A DNA stretch of 64,000 bases from Paenibacillus artemisiicola (GTDB lineage: Bacteria > Bacillota > Bacilli > Paenibacillales > Paenibacillaceae): contig NZ_JAGGDJ010000029.1 in assembly GCF_017652985.1 (NCBI RefSeq), positions 1 through 64,000 of the forward strand, given 5' to 3'. Below, in pieces: positions 51,998 through 61,096 of this stretch. Positions within the stretch are counted from its first letter, which is position 1. Each line of letters starts with the position of its first letter. The notes beneath the pieces are model-generated. The model saw only the letters and a program-made list of their open reading frames with translations. It was not told the origin of the DNA and ran no database searches. Made by a program: the position numbers and the translations under genes.

Positions 51998-53296
51998 TTA
52001 GTGGGACAGCTGTTTCTTGATTTTGTCCTGCGCGTCCTGCCACGACTTCTCGGGATCGCGCTTCTTATCGACCGCGACGAGCGCGTCGGTGATGGCCGTG
52101 CTCGCCACCATGTCGCGGGAGTCGGTATGCGCGACTTTGACGTCCTTCGCCGCGTCCGCGAACACCGGGCTCAGGTCTTGGCCGCCGAAGAAATCGTTCT
52201 TGTTGACCATGTCCGGGCTGCTGTAAATCTCCGGCGTGGACGGGTAGTTGCCGAATTCCTTGTACGCCGTCACCAGGTTTTCCGGGCTGACGAGGAATTG
52301 AATGACTTCGTACGCTTCCTTCGGATACTTGGTCGAGCTCAGCGCGCCGAAGAACGAGCCGCCTTGGTTGCCGACGCTGCCCGGCGGATGCGCGATGTTC
52401 CATTTGCCCTTCGTGTCCGGAGCGGCGCTCATCAGATCGCCGACGGCCCACGAAGCGCCCGTGTACATGGCGATCTTGCCGTTGTTGATCGCGGCGTTCT
52501 GCTCGGAGCCGTTGGAGTACGGGAACGTGAGCCCTTGCTGGTACGCCTTGACCGCCAGGTCGTACGCCGCTTTGACGTGCGCCTGGTCGCCGATGTAGTT
52601 GCCTTGCTCGTCGAAGTACGACTTGTCGCTTTGACCCATGACCGTGTTGTAAACGTCGGCGATGTTGCCCGTCGTCGCGCCGGTCGCGTCCTTGATCTTC
52701 TTCAGCAGGGCCAGGTAATCGTCCCACGTCTTCACTTGGCTGCTGACCGCGTCCGGCGTGTTCGGCACGCCCGCTTTCTCCAGCAGGTCGGTGCGGTAGT
52801 AAAGCACGACCGGCGCCACGTCGATCGGCAGGCCGATCAGGTACTTGTCGTCCGGCGTTGCGGCCATGTTCCATTTCCAATCGAGGTACTTGGATTGGAT
52901 GTCCTTCGCGCCTTGGTCGTACAGGTTCACGAATTTATCTTTATACGCCAGCATCGAGGATACCCAGCTGTCCATCGCCACGATGTCCGGGGCATCGCCC
53001 CCGCCGACGAGCGTCGCTTTCAATTTGGTGAAGTAATCGTCGCCGGAAGGCAGCTTCTCCGCCTGCAGGTCGATGTTCGGAAACTTCGCTTTGGCCGCTT
53101 CGATCGTGGAGTCGGATATCGCGCCGTTCCAATACCACAGCTTCAGCGGGATTTTGCTGCCGGATGAAGCGCTTTCGCCTTGATTGCCGTTATTGGATGC
53201 CGTATTCGAATTCGAACCGTTCTGGCCGCAAGCCGTCAGGACAAGCAGCACGCACGCCAGCAAGATGGCGGTCAAACCAAAGGACTTTCTTTTCAT
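51998..53296 (-). CDS. sugar-binding lipoprotein of ABC importer
   Basis: A 432-residue solute-binding protein of the MalE/family-1 type. The signal peptide ends with LTAC and the lipid-anchored Cys23. An Asn/Ser/Gly-rich linker (about 24-45) follows. Domain motifs include 'PDIVAMDSWVSSMLAYKDKFVNLYDQG' and 'NNGKIAMYTGASWAVGDLM', usual for oligosaccharide binders. It is the first gene of the importer-LacI-PfkB unit, with a strong promoter and three operator palindromes in its 5' region and an untranslated leader of about 250 bases. Confidence 0.92.
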   Translation of the reverse strand: MKRKSFGLTAILLACVLLVLTACGQNGSNSNTASNNGNQGESASSGSKIPLKLWYWNGAISDSTIEAAKAKFPNIDLQAEKLPSGDDYFTKLKATLVGGGDAPDIVAMDSWVSSMLAYKDKFVNLYDQGAKDIQSKYLDWKWNMAATPDDKYLIGLPIDVAPVVLYYRTDLLEKAGVPNTPDAVSSQVKTWDDYLALLKKIKDATGATTGNIADVYNTVMGQSDKSYFDEQGNYIGDQAHVKAAYDLAVKAYQQGLTFPYSNGSEQNAAINNGKIAMYTGASWAVGDLMSAAPDTKGKWNIAHPPGSVGNQGGSFFGALSSTKYPKEAYEVIQFLVSPENLVTAYKEFGNYPSTPEIYSSPDMVNKNDFFGGQDLSPVFADAAKDVKVAHTDSRDMVASTAITDALVAVDKKRDPEKSWQDAQDKIKKQLSH

Positions 53297-53455
53297 GGAT
53301 TCGTTCCCCCAATTTTAAAAGAATGTAGTGCATTCACATAGGATGTCTGCATTCCGCTTCCTTCAAATCTTTCCTCAATCGGACCTTCCTATTCACCTGC
53401 CGGCGCGTTCTCCCGTCCAACCACCGCCCTCCAGTAATGATTCGGAACACGATAT

Positions 53456-53473
53456 TCTGGTACCGATACCAGA
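53456..53473. promoter_or_regulatory. LacI-type operator, site 1
   Basis: TCTGGTACCGATACCAGA is an inverted repeat with 7-base half-sites perfectly matched around CCGA. It lies about 73-90 bases after the predicted transcription start of the importer operon. Confidence 0.75.
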
Positions 53474-53487
53474 TCGTGAACAAAAAA

Positions 53488-53505
53488 TATGGAATCGGTA
53501 CCATG
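53488..53505. promoter_or_regulatory. LacI-type operator, site 2
   Basis: TATGGAATCGGTACCATG is a variant of the same palindrome, centred 32 bases from site 1 (about three helical turns). Confidence 0.65.
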
Positions 53506-53521
53506 TTGTAGGCCGTTTTAC

Positions 53522-53539
53522 TCTGGTATCGCTTCCATA
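53522..53539. promoter_or_regulatory. LacI-type operator, site 3
   Basis: TCTGGTATCGCTTCCATA carries the intact left half-site. It is centred 34 bases from site 2 and begins about 7 bases after the predicted transcription start, where a bound repressor would block promoter clearance. Confidence 0.7.
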
Positions 53540-53552
53540 ACGTCGTGAACTT

Positions 53553-53581
53553 AGTATAATCGTATCCTTTTGATTTGACAA
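53553..53581 (-). promoter_or_regulatory. promoter of the importer-LacI-PfkB operon
   Basis: On the minus strand TTGTCA (53576-53581) and TATACT (53553-53558) are separated by exactly 17 bases, a strong sigma-A promoter. The predicted start is near 53546. The remaining 53582-53798 contains no gene. Confidence 0.8.
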
Positions 53582-53739
53582 TCCCTATTTTTTCGTGTCG
53601 AAACGTCCCGTATGGACGCGGAACGTCCCGATTGCGGGCGAAGCTTGAAAACGCAGCGATTTCCAGCGGCTTTCGCGCGGCGCGGGCCGCTCCGTTGACG
53701 GGCAGACGCGCGGACGGGGACCGGCCGCGACGGGCGAGC

Positions 53740-53820
53740 TGGGCCGGCGAGAGTTACGCCCCGCCGGTCGGCGACGGGCGAACCAGGCCGGCGAGGGGTT
53801 ACGCCCCGCCGGTCGGCGCG
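53740..53820. repeat. 44-bp direct repeat duplicating the 3' end of the acetyltransferase gene
   Basis: GGCCGGCGAG and GTTACGCCCCGCCGGTCGGCG recur with a 44-base shift (53742 and 53786). The second copy spans the stop codon of the acetyltransferase gene (53799-53801), and the first is a duplicate downstream of it. Confidence 0.7.
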
Positions 53821-54368
53821 TCGCCGCGCAGCGCCGCCCATTCGCGCGCGAGCAGCCCCATCGCGATCAGGTCGTACCGCCGGCCGCCGCGCAGGACGGC
53901 CTCGCGCAGCCGCCCCTCTACCGCGAAGCCCGCTTTCTCGTAGACGCGAATGGCCGCCTCGTTATAGGCGATTACCTCGAGGCTGATTCGTTCCAGGTTC
54001 AGCTCGAGGAACGCGTAGCGCAGCAGCATGGCGACGGCGTCCTTGCCGTAGCCCTTGCCGCGGTCCTCAGCATCGCCGATGCCGACGGCCAGCCGCGATG
54101 ACCGATTGTTCCACTCGATGCCGTGCAGCGCCGCGAAACCGACAAGCCGGTCGTCCTCGAGCGTCCGGAGCATGAATTCGATCGTGTTCTTGCCGTTCTC
54201 GGCTTGCTCGAAGAACGCCGCCGGCTGCGGCACCGCGTAGTCCGTGTCCACGTTCCGCAGATAGTCGTAGCTTTCGGTAAACCGTGACAGCTCCGCCGCG
54301 TCGTCCGGCTGCGCCGCCGCGAAGCGCAGCAGCTCGCCGCGGAACAAATCGCGAAAGCGATAATCCAT
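53799..54368 (-). CDS. GNAT-family N-acetyltransferase (RimJ/RimL-like)
   Basis: A 189-residue acetyltransferase. The acetyl-CoA-binding motif is 'GIGDAEDRGKGYGKDAVAMLLRYAF' (about 108-132), preceded by 'LVGFAALHGIEWNNRSSRL' and followed by 'RISLEVIAYNEAAIRVYEKAGF', the standard GNAT order. The acceptor substrate is not known. GGAGAGG precedes ATG 54368; a longer frame upstream lacks a binding site. Its 3' end is involved in a short tandem duplication. Confidence 0.88.
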   Translation of the reverse strand: MDYRFRDLFRGELLRFAAAQPDDAAELSRFTESYDYLRNVDTDYAVPQPAAFFEQAENGKNTIEFMLRTLEDDRLVGFAALHGIEWNNRSSRLAVGIGDAEDRGKGYGKDAVAMLLRYAFLELNLERISLEVIAYNEAAIRVYEKAGFAVEGRLREAVLRGGRRYDLIAMGLLAREWAALRGDAPTGGA

Positions 54369-54446
54369 GCCGTTCCCTCTCCTTCCGGTCCGGCTTCCGC
54401 AGCCGGCCGCTTCGTTCATGGCGTAAATACTAAAGAGCGTAAAGGT

Positions 54447-55031
54447 TCATCTCTTCTCGACAAATCTTAGCAGCCACTCCGTCCGGGGCGTCGAATATCC
54501 GTTGCCCAATACCATCACGCCGGAAAGGACGGTGAGGTAGCCTGCGATCAATTCCTCCGGATCGCCGTCCGCGATTTCCCCTCTTTGCTGGCCTTCCTCG
54601 AACAAGGGCAATAAACGCTTGACGTAGATATCCATCGGGTGTTCCCGAATGAGCCGGCTGACCTCTTCGGGAACCTCTTCGAAATTCCGAGCCCGATGGA
54701 GCAGCATGAAATACGGCGCTCCGCTCGCATCAAGCATCCCTTCCGTCAGGATTCTGATTTTATCGATCGGCGACCCCGCCAACCGAATCAGATCGTCGAT
54801 TTCCTTCAACGACGTTTCGACCGCTTCCCGGACCAGGGAGATGAAAAGCTCTTCCTTCGTTTTGAAATAATGGTAAAACAACCCGTGGCTCACGCCGGCT
54901 TCCGCGGTAATCATGCTGATCTTCGTACCCGGAAGCCCGCGCTGGGCAAACACTTTGACCGCGGCCGACGTAAGCTGCCGTTTCCGTTCTTCGTAAATGC
55001 GTTGAAGCTGCTCTTCCTTTAAGCGCGGCAT
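54447..55031 (-). CDS. TetR-family transcriptional repressor
   Basis: A 194-residue regulator. The N-terminal helix-turn-helix 'ISMITAEAGVSHGLFYHYFKTKEEL' (about 38-62) is classic TetR, and the rest is an all-helical ligand-binding domain. GAAGGAG lies in the end of the preceding hydrolase gene, which stops 4 bases before the TetR start, so the two are cotranscribed. A perfect palindrome over the operon's transcription start is the likely operator, giving autorepression. The DNA of this pair is less GC-rich than its surroundings. Confidence 0.93.
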   Translation of the reverse strand: MPRLKEEQLQRIYEERKRQLTSAAVKVFAQRGLPGTKISMITAEAGVSHGLFYHYFKTKEELFISLVREAVETSLKEIDDLIRLAGSPIDKIRILTEGMLDASGAPYFMLLHRARNFEEVPEEVSRLIREHPMDIYVKRLLPLFEEGQQRGEIADGDPEELIAGYLTVLSGVMVLGNGYSTPRTEWLLRFVEKR

Positions 55032-55035
55032 GTCA

Positions 55036-55902
55036 TCAGACTCCTTCGGGAATTAGGAAAAAGTTGGCGAGCAGGCTCGCGATCCGGTCAGGTCCGCCTC
55101 CGTTCTCCGGTCCGAAATGATCCAGGCCGCTCACGGTTTCCAGCTTGGACCGGTTCATCGCGCCGGTTAACGCCGTCATCGCTTCTTTCGTGGCATCCGG
55201 GCTCTTGTCCCCTTGAATTACCAACACATCCGCTTGGGTACCGCCGTAATTCAGGTATGAGGAAGAGAGCCGCTGAACCTCGCGGTGCTCCTTTAAATTT
55301 TGCGGAAGCAGGCGAGCGATTTTACGCCAATGCTCTCCGCGCACCATGAGCCTCAAGATGAGTTTTGCATACCAATAGGGCAGCCGGGTTAACGGAGTCT
55401 GACCCATCCCTCTCACGAAATGCGCGAAAGCACCGCGCCTATCGTTCCTAAGCAACGCCTGCTCGGAGAGGCGCATCCAGGCATCGTCCATCGGGCGGAG
55501 CAGCACGCCGGGTTCATACAGACCTACTTTGGCAATGGACGGATCCATGCTGGCCAGTTCCAGCGAGACAAGCCCTCCATAGCTGTGTCCGATCAAATAG
55601 TCGGCGCCCGTCGCTTTCCTGACGGCCTGAACGTCCTCGCACTCTTTATCCATAGCATACTCCGAGCCCTGCGGACCGCTCAAGCCCCTGCCTCTGCGAT
55701 CCATGAGGTGAACGGTAAAGGAGCGGGAAAGCGCGGTCGCCAGGCGGGTATAGTCGTTGGAATCCCTTAACGCGCCATGAACAAGCAGGATTCCGGGGCC
55801 ATCGCCAATCGATTGATACCCGATTCGCGTCCGATCCGTCGATAAAACCTCGCCTTGCCGAAATAAGCCTGGTTTACTGGACATACCCATTGAGTCTGAC
55901 AT
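55036..55902 (-). CDS. alpha/beta-fold hydrolase
   Basis: A 288-residue serine hydrolase. The oxyanion-hole region is 'ILLVHGALRDSND' (about 39-51), the nucleophile Ser is in 'LIGHSYGGLVSLEL' (about 104), the acid Asp is near 'IQGDKSPDATKEA' and the His is in 'GLDHFGPENGG' (about 264). It is the first gene of an operon with the TetR gene, which suggests the regulator senses the hydrolase substrate, perhaps a toxic ester or lactone. GGAGGG precedes the ATG. Confidence 0.88.
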   Translation of the reverse strand: MSDSMGMSSKPGLFRQGEVLSTDRTRIGYQSIGDGPGILLVHGALRDSNDYTRLATALSRSFTVHLMDRRGRGLSGPQGSEYAMDKECEDVQAVRKATGADYLIGHSYGGLVSLELASMDPSIAKVGLYEPGVLLRPMDDAWMRLSEQALLRNDRRGAFAHFVRGMGQTPLTRLPYWYAKLILRLMVRGEHWRKIARLLPQNLKEHREVQRLSSSYLNYGGTQADVLVIQGDKSPDATKEAMTALTGAMNRSKLETVSGLDHFGPENGGGPDRIASLLANFFLIPEGV

Positions 55903-55926
55903 CGCATTTCATCCCTCCATATTTTG

Positions 55927-55945
55927 ATTGACTTAATCAGTCAAT
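55927..55945. promoter_or_regulatory. TetR-type operator
   Basis: ATTGACTTAATCAGTCAAT is a perfect inverted repeat with 7-base arms and a 5-base centre. It covers the predicted transcription start (about 55942) of the hydrolase-TetR operon. Confidence 0.8.
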
Positions 55946-55948
55946 AAA

Positions 55949-55977
55949 ATGATAAAATGAAAACGATTGTTTGTCAA
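55949..55977 (-). promoter_or_regulatory. promoter of the hydrolase-TetR operon
   Basis: On the minus strand a perfect TTGACA (55972-55977) and TATCAT (55949-55954) are separated by 17 bases. Confidence 0.85.
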
Positions 55978-56260
55978 TAGCTTCCATACTCGTTACGCGT
56001 CTTCCAGGCTGTCCGCCCGTCCAATCTAGGCTTCAGCGCCTCCGTCAGCAGCAGCAGCAGCGTCAAGCCTTGGCGTACAGCGTCGGGAAGCGCGGCATTT
56101 CGCCGTAGGCGTCGATGCTCGCAAGCACGATTCGCCCTCATAATCGAGGGTGTAGCTGCCCGACGGCGGGCCGTCCGCGGCCTGCGACTCCCGGTACGGC
56201 ATCGCGGCGTCCAGGCAGGCGCGGAAGCTGCTCGGTCGCACGGCTCGCGGCCGGACCGCA
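55974..56260 (-). pseudogene. possible eroded gene fragment
   Basis: Three adjacent minus-strand frames each give a protein-like stretch: 'CLDAAMPYRESQAADG' and 'SGSYTLDYEGE' (down to about 56128), then 'IVLASIDAYGEMPRFPTLYA' (about 56130-56069), then 'LTEALKPRLDGRTAWKTRN' (to 55974). Two single-base frameshifts would join them into one C-terminal region. I do not recognise the family. It has no start and ends inside the hydrolase promoter, so it would be a remnant. GC-rich DNA can produce such frames by chance. Confidence 0.3.
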
Positions 56261-56308
56261 ACCTACTGCCGGTTCGCGGTATCTCACGGGTCGGTTACGG
56301 TGACTCTC

Positions 56309-56560
56309 CTATCGGACCGCGGCCCCTCAACCGGCCCGCCATCTCGCGGCCGGGTTGCGGCGGCTCTCGGCCCGGCCGCGACGGCTCCGCTATCGGACCG
56401 CGGCCCCTCTACCGGCCCGCCGCCTCGCGGCCGGGTTGCGGCGGCTCTCGGCCCGGCCGCGACGGCTCCGCTATCGGACCGCGGCCCCTCTACCGGCCCG
56501 CCGCCTCGCGGCCGGGTTGCGGCGGCTCGCTATCGGACCGCGTCGGCTCGCTGCCCCTCC
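56309..56560. repeat. 81-bp GC-rich tandem repeats
   Basis: Units starting with CTATCGGACCGCGG begin at 56309, 56390 and 56471 (81-base period), and a shortened fourth unit begins at 56530 (59 bases later). The last full units are almost identical. The length is a multiple of three, so long meaningless frames stay open on both strands. I see no gene in 56261-56611. Confidence 0.9.
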
Positions 56561-56611
56561 ACCGCCCCGCCAGCCCCGCCTATGGCGCGCCATCGCCTGC
56601 GCGCAGCGCAA

Positions 56612-56657
56612 AAGAGACTGCGGCAGTCCGCCTCTCGGCAAACTGCTGCAGCCTCTT
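56612..56657 (-). terminator. terminator of the peptide-importer operon
   Basis: Two 15-base arms (56612-56626 with 56643-56657) pair except at one mismatch and one wobble, with a 16-base loop. TTTT-rich sequence follows on the minus strand. It lies 17 bases after the last gene's stop codon. Confidence 0.65.
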
Positions 56658-56673
56658 GTCCTTGCTTCCATGG

Positions 56674-57161
56674 CTATGGCATCATCGCGATCGCGATCTC
56701 GACCATTCGCTCCGCATCCGGCACTGCGTCCTCGCCGGCTTCAACGGCCCGCGCTTCGGCATCCGCGGCATCCGCCGGGAGGAACGCCCAATACGTCGGC
56801 ACCATGCTCCGCAGCAGCGCCAGCTCGGAGCCCGTCAGCCGAAGCCCCTCGATCCGTTCGCCCGTGAAGCGGTAATCCGTCTCCTCGCGCTTGCGGAACT
56901 TGATCGCGAGCAGGCTCATGAGACCCCCGATCGTGAGGAAGGAGAACCGATAGCCTCCCCGTACCGCCGCTTCCACGTTCGCCCAATGCTCCCCGGCGTA
57001 CGTCAGCAGCCGTTCCCACGTCGGCTCGGGATCGATCCGCGTCGCAAGCTCGTCCTTGCTGCCGTGCCAGAGCAGCGCCAGCGTCTCGTCCGCCGAGAAC
57101 CCGCGCGCGAGGATCCGCTCCAGCTGCAGCGCGTACAGCTGGGGCATGATGACGCGGCCGC

Positions 57162-57165
<4 letters not shown>
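56674..57165 (-). CDS. hypothetical protein coupled to the peptide-importer operon
   Basis: A 163-residue protein of unknown family. The first 60 residues are helical and charged ('YALQLERILARGF' and 'WHGSKDELATRIDPEPTWERLL'). A hydrophobic stretch 'YRFSFLTIGGLMSLLAIKF' (about 72-90) could be one membrane helix or a buried core. The tail is acidic and Ala-rich. The ATG overlaps the stop of the dppF-like gene by 4 bases, so it belongs to the operon and is translated with it. No catalytic motif is seen. Confidence 0.7.
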
Positions 57166-58125
<960 letters not shown>

Positions 58126-58133
<8 letters not shown>

Positions 58134-59112
58134 GCGCGATCGCCTCCTTCTCGTACAGCCAGCAAGCGACATGCTGGCCGTTGCCGACGTCCTTCAGAAC
58201 GGGCTGCTTCGTCCGGCAAATCTCCATGCAGTGCGCGCACCGGTCGTGGAAATAGCAGGACGGCGTCAGCTCGAGCGGGTTCGGCACCTGGCCCGGAATG
58301 GAATACAGCTCTTCCTGGCGCTGATTGATGATCGGCTTGGACTTCAGCAGCCCTTGCGTGTACGGATGCTGCGGATTTTCGAACAGGGCCACGACCTCGC
58401 CCTCCTCCACGACTTTGCCGGCATACATGACCACGACGTAATCCGCCATTTCGGCCACGACGCCGAGGTCGTGCGTGATGAGCAGGATCGACATGCCCGA
58501 TTCTTCCTTGAACCGGCGCAGCATGTCCAGGATTTGCGCCTGGATCGTCACGTCGAGCGCCGTCGTCGGTTCGTCGGCGATGAGCAGCTTCGGCTCGCAC
58601 GAGATGGCGATGGCGATCATGATGCGCTGCAGCATGCCGCCGCTCAGCTCGTGCGGATACGAATCCGCGATCTGCTCCGCGCGGGAGATCCCGACCTCGC
58701 CGATCAGCTCGATCGCCCGCTTGCGCGCCGCCTTTTTGCTCATTTTCCGGTGGGTCATGAGCGGCTCCATCAGCTGCTCGCCGATCTTCAGCACCGGATT
58801 CAGCGACGTCATCGGCTCCTGGAAAATCATTGCGATTTCGTTGCCGCGAATGGCGCGCAGCTCGCTGCGGCTCAGTTTAAGCAGATCTTCGCCGTCAAAG
58901 CCGATGCGGCCGCCGGCGACCCGGCCGGCCGGGCCTTCGACAAGGCCCATGACCGACATCGCCGTGATGCTTTTGCCGCTGCCCGACTCGCCCACGATGC
59001 AGACGATTTCGCCGGGGCGGACCCGCAGGCTGACGTCGTCCACGGCGCGGACGACGCCCTCTTCGGTATGGAAATGCGTGCTGAGACGCTCGATTTCAAG
59101 TACGTTGTTCAT
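58126..59112 (-). CDS. dppD: oligopeptide/dipeptide ABC transporter ATP-binding protein (DppD/OppD)
   Basis: A 328-residue ATPase. Walker A is 'CIVGESGSGKSITAM' (about 38-52), the signature is 'LSGGMLQRIMIAIAI' and Walker B is 'LLIADEPTTALD'. The C-terminus has the cysteine cluster 'CYFHDRCAHCMEIC'. I prefer ATG 59112; an in-frame GTG four codons upstream directly follows the stop of the permease gene and cannot be excluded. It is the first of the two ATPase genes. Confidence 0.94.
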
Positions 59113-59124
59113 GCTCGCGTGCAC

Positions 59125-60057
59125 CTACCTTTTTTGCTTAGGATCCAGCACGTCCCGCAGCCCGTCGCCGAAGATGTTGATGGCGATGACGGTCGCGAAG
59201 ATCGAGAATCCCGGCGGAATCCAGAGCCACGGATGGTCTTGAAAATCGATCATGTTGTTCGCCGCGTCGATCATGTTGCCCCACGTCGGCGTCGGCGCCA
59301 TGACGCCGAGCCCGAAATAGCTCAGCACCGATTCGCTTAGGATGGCGCCGCCGATATTAAGCGTGGCGATGACGATGATCAAGGGCACCAGATTGGGCAG
59401 CAGATGGTTGAACAGCTTCCGGCGGTCGCGCAGTCCGAGGACCACGGTCGCCTGCATATATTCCCGTTCCCGCAAACTGAGCATTTGGCCGCGAATCATC
59501 CGCGCGAGCCCCGGCCAGCCGACGATGCTCAGCATCAGCATGACGATGTACATCCGGTAATCCGTCGGCACCTTCCATTCCGACAGCAGCGCGCCGAAGA
59601 TGAATAGCAGCGGCAAGCTCGGAATCGTGAGGAGCAGGTCGGCGAGCCGCATGATGAGCTGATCGGCGACGCCGCGGTAATAGCCGGCGATGACGCCCAG
59701 CAGCGTGCCGACGAATACCGACAGCACCATCGATGCCAGGCCGACGGTCAACGAGATGCGGCCCGCCTGCAGCACGCGCGTCAGCACGTCGCGGCCGAGC
59801 GCGTCGGTGCCAAGCCAATGCTTCAGGCTCGGCGCCTTGTTCATGAACGCCATGTTGATTTTGTTATCCGTATACGGCGAGAACAGCGGGCCGATGAAGC
59901 AGGCCAGGAACATGAACGCCACGACGGCGAGCCCGAGCATGGCCAGCTTGTTCTTGCGCAGCCGCCGCAGCGACTGCCGCCACAGCGAAGCGTGCGCGGT
60001 ACTGCGCGCGGGCGCGGCCTTCGCCGTTCCCGCGCCTTCTGCGTGAATCGTTGACAT
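59125..60057 (-). CDS. dppC: peptide ABC transporter permease (DppC/OppC)
   Basis: A 310-residue permease with six predicted helices. The cytoplasmic N-terminus with 'SLWRQSLRRLRKNKLAMLGLAVVAFM' is typical of DppC/OppC, and the EAA-type loop is 'LSLREREYMQATVVLGLRDRRKLFNHLLPN' (about 205-235). It is encoded 12 bases after the partner permease. GGAGGG precedes the ATG. Confidence 0.94.
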   Translation of the reverse strand: MSTIHAEGAGTAKAAPARSTAHASLWRQSLRRLRKNKLAMLGLAVVAFMFLACFIGPLFSPYTDNKINMAFMNKAPSLKHWLGTDALGRDVLTRVLQAGRISLTVGLASMVLSVFVGTLLGVIAGYYRGVADQLIMRLADLLLTIPSLPLLFIFGALLSEWKVPTDYRMYIVMLMLSIVGWPGLARMIRGQMLSLREREYMQATVVLGLRDRRKLFNHLLPNLVPLIIVIATLNIGGAILSESVLSYFGLGVMAPTPTWGNMIDAANNMIDFQDHPWLWIPPGFSIFATVIAINIFGDGLRDVLDPKQKR

Positions 60058-60069
60058 CCTCGTGCCCTC

Positions 60070-61023
60070 CTACAACCGGACCCGCGGATCGGCGACGCGG
60101 TACAAAATGTCCGAAATGAACGTGCCGATGACGGTCAGTATGGCGATAAACAGCGTAAATCCCATCAGCAGCGGGTAATCCCGCAGCGTGAAGGACTGCA
60201 TATAGAGCTGGCCGATGCCCGGCCAGTTGAAAATTTTCTCGATAATCAGCGAACCGCCGAACAGCCCGGGAAGCTCGAAGCCGACCAGCGTGATGGCCGG
60301 CAGCAGCGCGTTGCGCAGCGCGTGCGTGAACAGCACCTTTCGTTCCTTGAGCCCTTTGGCGCGGGCCGTCCGGATATAGTCCTGCTTGATGACCTCGATC
60401 ATGTTGCTGCGGAAGTACCGCGTCAGCGAACCGACGCCGAGCAGCGTCATGACCATCACCGGCAAGGTCATGTGGTGAATGACCTCTTTGACGTACGCCA
60501 TGCCCGTCGCGTTGCTTCCCGTCGTCAGCATCCCGCCCGGCGGCAGCCATTTCCAGTCTACGGCCAAAATCTTGATCAGGAAAAGGCCGATGAAGAACGA
60601 CGGGATCGACATCGCCGCGAAGAGCCCCAACATCACGATCGTGTCAAACCACGAATACTGCTTGTACGCCGCGACGACGCCGACGACGACCGCGATCAGC
60701 CACGTCAGGAACGTCGAGACGACCGCGAGCAGGAACGAGTTCCAGATGTACTGGTTGAAAAGCGTGAGCACCGGCTTCTGCTGCGCCAGCGAGTAACCGA
60801 AGTCGCCGTGGAAGGCGTTCTTCATCCAGAGCAGGTACCGCTCGATCACCGGCTTGTTCAGGCCGTAGATCTCGCGCAGCTCCGCTTTGCGTTCCGGCGT
60901 CAGCTTGATGTTGCCCGTAATGAAGTCGCCCGGCGTCAAGGCGTAAAGGCAGAAGATCAAGAAGGAAGCCGCGAACAAAATGATGACCATGTATAAGATC
61001 CGCTTCGTAATGTACGTGCTCAT
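60070..61023 (-). CDS. dppB: peptide ABC transporter permease (DppB/OppB)
   Basis: A 317-residue permease that begins directly with a membrane helix ('MSTYITKRILYMVIILFAASFLIFCLYALTPGDF', the DppB/OppB hallmark) and has an EAA loop 'MIEVIKQDYIRTARAKGLKERKVLFTHALRN' (about 213-243). AAGGAG precedes the ATG. It lies 73 bases after the binding-protein gene in the same operon. Confidence 0.95.
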   Translation of the reverse strand: MSTYITKRILYMVIILFAASFLIFCLYALTPGDFITGNIKLTPERKAELREIYGLNKPVIERYLLWMKNAFHGDFGYSLAQQKPVLTLFNQYIWNSFLLAVVSTFLTWLIAVVVGVVAAYKQYSWFDTIVMLGLFAAMSIPSFFIGLFLIKILAVDWKWLPPGGMLTTGSNATGMAYVKEVIHHMTLPVMVMTLLGVGSLTRYFRSNMIEVIKQDYIRTARAKGLKERKVLFTHALRNALLPAITLVGFELPGLFGGSLIIEKIFNWPGIGQLYMQSFTLRDYPLLMGFTLFIAILTVIGTFISDILYRVADPRVRL

Positions 61024-61096
61024 AGTCGACTCCTTAACCTGCGATTCCCCGCCCGGTCGCCGGGCAGGGAATCGCGTTTCGTCGTTTCGTCTTGCG

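Noticed and set aside
56290..56875. Pro/Arg-rich plus-strand frames over the 81-bp repeats
   Set aside because: They are repeat translations and run antisense into the hypothetical gene at 56674; no ribosome binding site.
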